Of a stretch of 64,000 bases of DNA, positions 23,721 through 33,245 are shown in pieces. The stretch's first letter is position 1; every line of letters begins with the position of its first letter. Source of the stretch: Marsupella aquatica (taxonomy: Eukaryota; Marchantiophyta); the NCBI GenBank assembly GCA_973895155.1, contig OZ316896.1, forward strand, positions 21,142,001 to 21,206,000. The letters are read 5' to 3'. The notes below the pieces were generated by a model. The model did not search any database. It saw nothing but the letters and a program-made list of their open reading frames with translations, and was not told where the DNA came from. Both the position numbers and the translations under genes were made by a program.

Positions 23721-26700
23721 TCAAACTTGGTCCTCATCATCTTCAGGTTGGGACACAACCAGAATATCAGGCTTTTCCCCAACAATTGAACGAGACCGTG
23801 GCACATATGTGATGACAAGTGACCATTCCTCTGGGGTTGGGGGGTATGGAATATAGAAAGATTGTTCCACATGACTTGGAAAAGTGAATGGCTCTGATGT
23901 TTGCCAATGAGATGGCTGGAAACTAGTGGCAGACGTCTTCAGTCGTGTAAATCCACACTCATCTTGAACCACAGTAGGATTGTTACCTGCAAGGTTCACT
24001 TTGAACCACTTGCACTTGAAGACATACTCTTCAAACTTTGATTGTGCATCATAAGATATCACTAGAATCTCTTCTACCTTTCCATAATGTGGCACAACAT
24101 CTCGAATAATATTTGTGTCATGGCGACTGCTGCGGGAATCTTGAGAGAATTGTCCTTGAACTCCACAATCAAAGGTACGACCCCTCTTCTCATCAAGGGA
24201 AGAAATCCTAAAATCCATCAAACCATAAGGATATGTTACACAAAAATAGACACAAACATATTCCAATTAATTGAACACACCAAGAATCTGCCTCTTCAAT
24301 ATACGTGCTTGTATTACAAATGAATTAAATTAAACCAAGTGATTCAAATCAAAGGTTACTAAGGTAGATGGAGATCACCTGAAATGTCTTCCTTGTGTCC
24401 ACATTGCTGTCCTTGTTGTAACCACTCTCAAGGGACCATGAACAATGGTACGAACATCATCTGTGATAGCTGGAAAATGTAATACACTCTCTCCCCTGAC
24501 CACCATGTCATCCACCTCAACTAACTTCTCCTTCATATAGTCAAGGTACTTTGGAAAAATCCTTGGTCTTGTGCTGTTACTTTTGGCATCCTCATAGAAA
24601 TCCCTCCATTCTTCCATGATAGTGCTGTTACTCAACATGAATGTGGTCAGTTGTTTCACCTCCACTGGTGTCAACATGCGAGTTTTCCTAGCACCTTATA
24701 ACAATCCTCTTCATCTTCCCTCTCCTCTACCCAAGTACGGGGAGAGGTACAATCAATTGTGGCCAATATGTTACTACAATAGAACATACTCTCAGCTGCT
24801 AAGTATCCTGTAGCCATGCTTCCCTCAACCCGTGCACGGTTACGTACATAACCTTTTAACACTGCCATGTATCGTTCTAGCCAATACATCCACCGACAAT
24901 GCACAGGACCTGCAATGGCCACCTCATGAACAAGATGAACAAGTAAATGCACTTGACAGTCAAAAAAGGAAGGAGGAAGGGCCTTCTCCAACTTGCATAT
25001 CACCTCTACTGCCAAAACCTCCATCCCAGGGATCTCATCAGTATATATCTCCTTAGAGCATACCCATCTCAATAGTTTTCCCAATGACCAAAGGGCATCT
25101 TGCACTTCTTCACTTGCCAAACCTATTATGGCCACAGGCAATATGTGCTGTAATAACCTATGGTAGTCATGTGTCTTGAGATACCTTGGCCACTTATGAT
25201 TGTCCTCCATCCCAAAGGCCTTTCGGAGATTGGCACCATAACCAGTAGGAAACCGCATGTCTCCTATGCGATTATGAAACTCCCTTCTCTGGCCAATAGG
25301 AAGCACCCATGGAGCTGAAGGTCGATGCTCGATCCCTGTGATAGGATCACTTATGACCCACACGTCTGGATGCATCTCAAGATCCTCACAAGTCTCCCTG
25401 AAGTTAGTGTCTTTCTCTCCATAGAAAGCCTTTATCAAAGCCTTTCCCACATGTCCCTCAATGTGCATGGGGTCTAATAGATGGCGGATCTTCAACTCAC
25501 CCCAATAGGGCAAAGTGGTTAATATACTCCACCTTGTCAAGCCACTACCGTCAAATTGCATGGGATCCTCTGGGTCTGCCACTCTTGCAGCCATGTCTTT
25601 CCAGTGTGTAAAAGTTGTTGGCTCAGGTACATCACGCTCGTCACCAAAGGGCATATCAATAGAGGAAAATAGTAGTGGGTCACGCCTCATCTGATGTCCC
25701 ATTGGAAGAAACTTTGTATGCCCAAGATAAACAATCTTGCGAAGATGTGATGAATACTTGGCTACATCACCAAGGCTTGGGCCACAAGTGGAGCAAGCCT
25801 TGTAGCCTTGGGTTTGCAACCCACTCACAAAGCCAAATCCTGGTCATATAAACACACATTATGTTAGGATTAGCACATGGAAATGAGGGGATACCATGCA
25901 TTAGAATATGATGCATTTAAACAACAAAGTTCTTACCTGGGTAGTCATGCATGGTCCACATACAAACCCCTTTGAGTTTGAAAACCCGTGGGGTACCCCC
26001 TGTAGTCTTTCGACCATCATATGCCCATACTCCTTCCCATAATTTCTGGAGTTCGTGAACCAATAATGTCAAATAGGTGTCCATGTTCTTCACCTTCTTT
26101 GGCCCTGGGATAATCAAAGATAGCAACAAAAAACCCTTTTTCATGGAAAACCATGGTGGAAGGTTGTAATTCATGAGAACCACAGGCCAGACCGATGTAG
26201 GTCTCCCCTTCCCTCCAAGTGAATGAGGGCTAACTCCATCTGATGCCAACCCCAGTCGCACATGCCGAGGGTCACGCTCAAAATCTGGCCATGTTGATTC
26301 CACATGTTTATGAGCAGGAGAGTCAACTGGTAATCGCATGACACCGGGCTCCGAATGATGTTTCTTGTGCCATACCATCAACTCGGCCAAGTCAGAACAT
26401 CTATACATGTGCAACAAGCGAGGAATTATGGGGAACCAACGAACTGCTTTCCTTGGTACCTTCTGGGTTAGCATGTTTGGCTCATACCGTGGCTCATGAC
26501 ACACTGTGCATTCTGTGATATGGGCTGTATCCCCGTGAAATAACATGCAATCATTCACACAAGCATGAATAATATGGTAATCCATACCAATGGATGAGAG
26601 AACCTTCTTTGCATCCTTCCAGGTCCCTGGCAACACATTCTCCAAGGGTAACATCAAGTCATGACAATATTCAAATATATCTGATAACATAGAATTGCTT

Positions 26701-27092
26701 GTCTTGTGTTTGGCTTGAATGTTCAAGAGCCCCAATATGGCAGAAAGATGGCTCAACCGAGCACCCTCAAAAATAGGTGTTCGAGCATGTTCCTCTGCCT
26801 CTTTCCATTGTTGTTGTCCCTCTGGAGTATGTTGTGGCCGTGGGTCATTTGAAGGGCCAACCTCATGACCAATGTGAGGCACATCATCCTCAACATCGGC
26901 ACCAAACCAATCAACCATGAAGTCATCCATGGCTCTATCTTGATCATGCATGACCTGGTCATCAGTCCGAGGTGCGGCTTCCTCATCAGCACCACCTACA
27001 TCATTACTTGATGAGGAATCACCCTCTGATGGTTCTCCCTCTTCTGGCATACCCATCTCCCGATATGTTGCTCTCAACCTTCGTGGTAACAT
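23721..27092 (-). CDS. CACTA TNP2-type transposase, three exons, one frameshift
   Basis: Exons at 27092-25937, 25839-24379 and 24207-23721 join in phase with GT-AG introns of 97 and 171 nt. The first junction yields DYPGFGFVSGLQTQGY, the hallmark join of this family. Exon 1 holds the Transposase_21 region (CPVCHEPRY-like zinc motif read as CTVCHEPRY, then LGLASDGVSPH). Exon 2 has LLDPMHIEGHVGKAL and the DUF4218 region (LLVHLVHE, HCRWMYWLERYM). Exon 3 holds the DUF4216 region (YGKVEEILVISYD, CKWFKV). Total length is about 1034 codons, normal for TNP2. A one-base deletion between about 24673 and 24692 splits exon 2, so this copy is inactive or the base is a sequencing error. It would cut at the CACTA termini. 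Confidence 0.88.
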
Positions 27093-27324
27093 TTGTTGAG
27101 ATGGTTGCGCATTCTATGCACATTACAACCAAAAAACCTCCTCATGTATATTTGACCAAGTACAACAAATTAAAATAGACTTAACACCATTCATTCAAGA
27201 CATTAAGAATTAAAGTAAATGCATGGGCTAAAACCTTATTACTCCAAAATGAGCCCAAAGGCCATATATATAATAGTAAATGGGAAGTCCAAAATAGGTG
27301 CAAAAGGATAAAGGACATGATTTC

Positions 27325-28524
27325 CTAATCCCACTCATAGTGTGTGAATAACTCATCTCCTGCTCTAATGGTCCTAGTAGCAAGAACTAAACAATGGTCC
27401 TTATGATATGTCGTGCCATATGGTGCCGGCATTGGACCATCAGTAAAAACCCACTCACAATTGGCCCTACGCTTGGGCCGAGTCCCCACAGTACTATTTA
27501 TGAAACCAGCAATATTCCCATTACGTATGGGATCACCATCTATCACCCGCTGCTCACTATACCTTCTAGTGCTACCATCAAAATTATCCATCTCTAGAGC
27601 ATATGTTTTCCACTCAGGATGTTGTGCAAGGATCATGTTCCAATGTCTTCTCTTGTAGATGGGTCCACCGTATGGGAACAAAGTAGGACCCTCTCTACCA
27701 CGAACACTTGACCCACCCTCCTCATCCATGATGATATCCTCACAAGCAAATACTCCATATCCATGTCTCTCTCCAAGTGTGGAAGTTTTCACAATCCAAC
27801 GTCTACCCCAAACCACAATCTCCTCATCAAAATCTGTAAAATAAGGCAAGCCAAGAGTGATAGGTTCCCAATCCTTGATGATAGAGGCACACTTGCCAGT
27901 GAATGAACAAACACCCCACCTACCCTGAACTAGTGTTCTGGATGGGTCATTGGGTGCTCGTGGCCTCCTGTTGGATTGGGGCCTGGACCGGGGTCTTCGT
28001 GTCTCAGTGGGCACATGAGGGTGTTCCCCTTCTGTCCCATGATTGGTACTAATTCCCAAACCCAAGGCTTGTGAAAGTGCATTGCCTATAGCATCTAAAA
28101 CTCCTTGTGATGGGACATAGGGTGGTGGTGTCACCAATCTACACATACTGGATCCCTATTCCATGCAAACACCCACAAACAACCAAATGTGTAAACCATA
28201 TGTGTAAACATTGATTCACCTCTAAAAATAACAGTAAAGAACGGCAATCAATTGAAACAAACTTACCATATGGGATGAAGAAGCCCCGGGAGTAAGACCT
28301 CTATGACGTCCATATCTCTCAATATGTTGAGCACACACATAAGATTTTTGAGAAATTTGGCCCACACATCTGGTGCAGTCACAAAGTCTTCGGGGTGGAC
28401 CATGAGGACCAGTAACCTCGGGCTGAGGAGGAGGGGGTATATCGTCATCGGAGGAGTACTCACTACTGGATAGTTCAGAGGAAGAGGACATATCCACTGC
28501 CACATTACATTGCATGTAGGGCAT
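27325..28524 (-). CDS. SET-domain protein carried by the CACTA element, two exons
   Basis: Exon 1 (28524-28267) and exon 2 (28155-27325) join in phase 0 across a 111-nt GT-AG intron and give an unbroken 362-residue protein. The N-terminus is acidic and serine-rich, followed by a cysteine cluster CDCTRC with C-x-x-H downstream (a likely zinc site) and an arginine-rich stretch. The C-terminal half is a SET domain: RHGYGVFACEDI, an I-x-G-x-x-x-N-x-A-G-F-I-N-S block (GNIAGFINSTVG), ANCEWVF and GDELFTHYEWD at the end. SET enzymes methylate lysine on histones or other proteins. The usual N-H-S reads I-N-S, so activity is uncertain. It is transcribed in the same direction as the transposase, 232 bp upstream of its ATG, and may be a separate gene or alternative 5' exons. 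Confidence 0.82.
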
Positions 28525-28599
28525 GATTAGGAAAACTTAGGCCATATATAAAGCAATTTTTAAAAAAATGAACTCAAAAAACAATTAGGTTGGTTTATA

Positions 28600-29680
28600 C
28601 ATGGGGTTTTATTACCCTTTTATATTTGTTAGCATGAAACCCAAATTAAGGTGAGTGTCATGCAAGAAGAAACCACATTATAACCTTTGGGAAAATTGTA
28701 ATACCCTATGTCCTAAGTGAGGTTAGATTATTACCTGAATGAGACCCGGGCTCAACAGTGCCTATAGGTCACGTGGCTTTTGGAACATTTGCCAAATCTA
28801 GAAGTAGGAGGAAAATACTGGAAACAAAATGTAAGTTTGGATGGTAATTAGCAGCCGTCAAGTTGTGGAATCTTAGACATTTACCCACATATATCATGGC
28901 ACAACAAAGAAGGGCAAGCATAAAAATCTGTACTAACAACATTGACTGTATACATGATGTTATACCTTTTAGATGCCCGGGTTCCCACAATGCATATGCA
29001 TTAGACAAAAGTTGAGGTAGTAGTGTTGGCCCTGCGTTGTATCATGATTACATGGGTTTTCCCCTCAATTGTTAGCATAAAACCCTAAACCCTAAACCCT
29101 TATCCCCCCTCGAGTGAAAGGTGAGTGTCATGCAATAAAAACCCACCCTAGACCCCTAGGAAAACTCTAAAGGCCTAAGCCCAGAATGAAGTTGGACAAT
29201 AATTACCTGAATGAGATCCGGACTCAATAGTGCCTGTAGGTCGTGTGGCTCATTGAACATGAGCTGAATCTAGAAGCACGAGGAAAATACTGGAAACCAA
29301 AAAGTAAGTTTGGATAGCCATTAGCTTCTCTCAAGTTGTAGACCCCCAAACATGTGCATATAGATATTCTTGCACAACAAAGAAGGGCAAGGTTTATGAA
29401 CAATCTCTTTATCAAACCCTGCTAACATACATGTTTAAATATACCTTTTAGATGTCCGGGTTCCCACAATGCATATGCATTAGACAAAAGTTGAGGAAGC
29501 AGTGATGGTCCTGCACTGGATCATGATTACATGGGATTTCCCTCAATTGTTAGCATAAAAACCAAAACCTCATCCCGCTTCAAGTGAAAGGTGAGTGTCA
29601 TGCAATAAAAACCCACCATAGACCCTTGGGAACTCTAAAAGCGTAAGCCAATGAAGTTAGCAAAAACCTAAATGGTCAAT
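28600..29680. repeat. Tandem duplication, about 475-bp unit, between divergent CACTA genes
   Basis: Two full units and part of a third are present. Blocks such as agatgcccgggttcccacaa (about 28970 and 29450), the block around caatagtgcctgtaggtc (28757 and 29228) and ggtgagtgtcatgcaa (28650, 29121 and 29590) recur with offsets of about 470-480 bp. The copies differ by scattered substitutions. No gene is seen. The stretch separates the minus-strand SET and transposase genes from the plus-strand TnpA-like gene and may contain both promoters. Confidence 0.8.
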
Positions 29681-30155
29681 TCCCTTCAACCATCCTATGC
29701 TTCTCTCTACCATAATTATATGCCACCCCTCTTGGTTACCCTCCTAAGATACCATAAAAGTAACCCAAGATACTATAAAACTGAAACCTCTCTTTCAAAC
29801 CCTCCTAAGTTGGCCTAAACCCCAAAACCCAAAACATAAAACCCCTCCTAGCTCTTACCCTCCAATACATATAACCCCAACCTTCATAAATAAAACCCCC
29901 CTGCAAACCCAAAACATAAAACCCCTCGTATCTAAGCCAATCTAAGCCCAACCTTCACAAAAGAAACCCTCCCCTAACCAGGCCAAACCCCCTCCTCTTA
30001 CCCTGCAATATAACTCCTTCAATTTTCTAACCCCCCCAATCCTTATCTCATCACACCACTAAAATGCAACATAATCCTCTACATCTACCCCATTTAATGT
30101 TCATAAGCCCCCTTAGTATCCCTAACAACACATCAAATACGCATGCAAGACGGGG
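29680..30155. other. Pyrimidine/C-rich spacer upstream of the TnpA-like gene
   Basis: The plus strand is C-, T- and A-rich with many cctcctaa and aaaacccaaaacataaaacc blocks. No gene is visible. Together with the adjacent TTGCGAA cluster it looks like an inverted, diverged version of the left end of the element (purine tract plus TTGCGAA array). Confidence 0.45.
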
Positions 30156-30159
30156 GTTA

Positions 30160-30290
30160 TGGCAAAACCAAATAGCGAAGGCTTTTGCGAATCTTGAAGC
30201 TTCGCAAAGATAGAATTTGCGAAGCTTTTTGCGAAGGCCGATGCATCGCAAACTGCGATGCGAAACGAATCGCAAAGCCCAATATTTTGA
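30160..30290. repeat. Internal TTGCGAA cluster in the TnpA-like gene promoter
   Basis: About ten TTGCGAA/TTCGCAA motifs occur within 130 bp, about 110-240 bp before the ATG at 30401. They are the same motif as the subterminal arrays, suggesting the element's own DNA-binding protein can bind its promoter. Confidence 0.75.
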
Positions 30291-30400
30291 ATCCTTATGG
30301 ATTGCCGAGCGCGGACAAGGCAGATTCAGTTCATTCAGGCCTGAGGAGAGCAACGAGGGCAAGGGCGGAGCGATAGCGAGTGAAGAGGGGACTGGTGGTG

Positions 30401-32482
30401 ATGGAGGAGCTTCTGGCAGCAGCGGAGGCAACCGAGGGGGGGGGATCGATTGAAGGCGATTGTGGATGAGCATTTTTTGGTTGCACAGTTGAGTCAAATT
30501 GATTTCACCAGTCCAGCAGGGCTGGCATCATTGAGTGCCCTTCTGGGCCAAGCCTTGCAAGCAGGTCTCACTACAGGGCAAGCAGCAGTGGAGGAGGATG
30601 CAAGGAAGGCAGCAGAGCAGGCGGCTGCTGAGAGGAAGCGAAAGAGGGATGAGAGAGCTCAGGCTGGAGTGCTCTCGCCTCAAGCATTGGAAAAGAAGAG
30701 GAGGAAAGATGAGAGAGACCTGATCAGGAAACAGAGGGAGGAGCAAAGAAAGAAGGAGGCAGCAAGGAGGAAGCTGCCTCTGATTACTTTAGAGGATGAG
30801 GGGATTCCCACCGAGCTTGCTTACAATGGGGCCAAGAGCACAATCAGGCACATTGTATCCACAAATTTTGCAAGAGGAGTCAAGTGGGGCACTCGCTCAA
30901 AGGCAGAGCAGAAGCGAGTCATCAATCAGGTGAAAGATGCATTTCAAAATGGAGGAGAGATGGATTCACAGTGGCTTGCTGACAAAATTTCAAACTCCAT
31001 GTCACAAGCTAGATACCATGATAGAATGAAGATCAGGTCTCACCTTAGAGATTTGGAGGAGTATAGGAATTTGCAGAGGCCGCTGCAATTCTCAGAAGAT
31101 ATCTGGCAGGCCTTCTACCAGACAGAGGTGAAGTTGAAAGCAGCCAGGCTCCTCAATGATTTCACAGAGAAGCTGGCAAAGGCTCGAAGGGCAAAGGAGG
31201 CCGGGAAGACTGACCGGGACCTGAAGGTGATGGAGCAGAAGGTAGCCCAGCTCCAGCAGGTTGTAGCAGAAGTAGGCGATCCACCCAACAAGTTCCTGAA
31301 GGCAGCTGAGCGAGTCCGAGACAAGCCCAACATCACCCACAGGCTGGGTCAAGGTGGCCTCCCCGGCCTCAAAGCAGCATTCGTGAGTGCACCTCCCTCT
31401 CCTCCCTTGACTTCTTGCTACTCCAATTCCTATTCCAACACACCTGCAATGAGCCAACTCTTTCTTGCATTTCCACCAAGTAGTTACAATTAGACTTGTT
31501 GTGTCAGATTAGGTCACGTACAGTTGCTTCCCTCTCGGGTTTTTGCCATGACAGAGTTTGCGATACATTTGCGATGCGGGTAGCTTCGCAAATCCTTCGC
31601 AAACCTTATTATGCCCTTTTTTTGCTTACGTTTGCGAAGGCGTTGCGAAGACGTTCGCATCGCAACCAGCTTCGCAAACGTAATTGTCCTTATGATTGCG
31701 AAGCTGGCGCCTTCGCAAAATTTCAAAAATTTGAATTTTTAAATTTTCCGATCGTTTAAGTGTTCTTTGAGGGTCTTCCCCATATATGCCACCCTCCATA
31801 ACCCCAAAACCTTGATGCACCACCCCACCAGCCCCAACAAACCCCCTAATTTTTAGAAGCCATGTGAATCGGGTTATGGGTTGGTGTTAACCCAATTGTG
31901 CTGGTTTTGTTTTGGCTTAGTACAAGAAGTACAAGAGGAAGATTACGGCGGCTGAGATGGAGGTGGGCCAGAAACATGGGAAGGAGCATCTCTTTCAGCA
32001 AGTTGATGAATTATTGGTGAGAATTTTTAGGTTATTACATTCATTGCAATTTTGAATGAATATCTCTTTTGTTCACACTTGTAAAGAATATGAGACTAAC
32101 AGACACCCTGGTTTGCTAATGGAAGCAGGGAGGGGAGGATGGTGACTCCCATACCGAGGGTGGCACCGATAGTAGTGATGAGGATGTGGAGGGGACAGGG
32201 GAGGGGAGCACAGCTCCTGCTACTCAAGCCAGGCCAACTAGCACTGGAGACCAGTCATTTGCATCAGCACATTCCAGTGGTGCTGGGGGTGGTAGCGCGG
32301 CAAGCCAGGGCGGTGGAGGTGGGGATGAGGATGAGGATGAGGATGAGGGTGACCCCGAGGGTGACCAAGAGGAGGAGGAAGTCCAGGTTGCACCCCCCCC
32401 CCAAGAGCACACAAGGGCAAGGAGAAGGCCAAGGGGAAGAAGGCAAGGAGGGGCAGGAACACTCCTTTCTAGCTCGATGTAG
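30401..32482 (+). CDS. TnpA-like accessory protein of the CACTA element, three exons
   Basis: Exon 1 (30401-31382), exon 2 (31921-32016) and exon 3 (32129-32482) join in phase 0, with donors gtgagt and gtgaga and acceptors ttag and gcag. The central part reads IRHIVSTNFARGVKWGTRSK and ADKISNSMSQARYHDRMKI, then YKKYKRKITAAEMEVGQKHG in exon 2, in the style of plant transposase-associated proteins. It is preceded by a highly charged arginine/lysine-rich stretch. The C-terminus is acidic and glycine-rich, then arginine-rich. The likely ATG at 30401 is one base out of frame because of a run of nine G (30436-30444); eight would restore it. By analogy with En/Spm TnpA it should bind the TTGCGAA arrays; this is inference. 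Confidence 0.7.
31550..31715. repeat. Internal TTGCGAA cluster in intron 1 of the TnpA-like gene
   Basis: At least eight motifs (such as tttgcgatacatttgcgatg and cttcgcaaatccttcgcaaa) lie in the 538-nt intron between 31383 and 31920. They are the same motif as the terminal arrays. Confidence 0.75.
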
Positions 32483-32729
32483 ACAAGTTGTAGCTAGAGC
32501 ACTTACATCGAGTTCACATGTATAGCGATCAGCATGCATGGCCGTGGCACTTTACCTAAGGGTTTTTACCCTTCCATTTTGTAACTTTTGTACTTTTTCA
32601 GTAATGCCATTTTAATTGCGGCAGACTGGGTCAACATCACTTTCCTCCCTCCTTCAAAACCCATGAATGGTCTCCCTCACCCTCACCCTAACCCAAATAC
32701 ACAAAAACCCATGAAATATACATTTTGCG

Positions 32730-33245
32730 AAGCTTTTGAGAACCAACCCCCATCTCAAAGAGCCACGGTGAACGTATCGCAACCATTCCGAGGAGAAACG
32801 CATCGCAACACTTGCGATGTTGTCTAAATCACAACCCTAGCGAAGACTTCCTCTCCACACGTTTGCGAGTTAAATGCCTTCGCAACAAAGCGGTCATCCG
32901 CTTCTCGCAATCTTACGAGTTTGTTTGCATCGCAAGTTATAGAGAAATTTAACATCGGAAATTGCGATGTAAATGTTATCGCAACGCGAGCGATTCATTT
33001 GTTCTCGCAAAATAATGAAATTTGTCGTTTCTCAATATTTGCAAGGACAGTGCCGTCGCAACGTTGCGGAGATGTTGCGACGTATTTAGAATCGCAAGTT
33101 GCGAAGTAGTTGCGAAGGGCCGTTTGCGAAGAATTTGAGATGGGAAGTAGCGAAGACGTTGCGATGCGAGTAAGTTCGCAAATTGGGTATTTCGGATTTT
33201 GTTTCCTTTGTATGATGCGAAGGGTGGTGGTTTGCAAAAGAGGTG
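32730..33245. repeat. Right subterminal repeat array of the CACTA element
   Basis: Numerous TCGCAA/TTGCGA motifs in both orientations run up to the right terminus at 33260. The most regular stretch is 33050-33200. It mirrors the left array at 22380-22930. Confidence 0.85.

Noticed and set aside
29080-29102. Telomere-like CCCTAAA repeats
   Set aside because: Only two to three units occur, within a duplicated CACTA promoter region. They are too few for a telomere or an interstitial telomeric array; chance or a telo-box motif is enough.
32224-32482. Minus-strand proline/serine-rich proteins opposite the TnpA-like exon 3
   Set aside because: They are shadows of the acidic glycine-rich C-terminus on the plus strand, which is supported by in-phase splicing.
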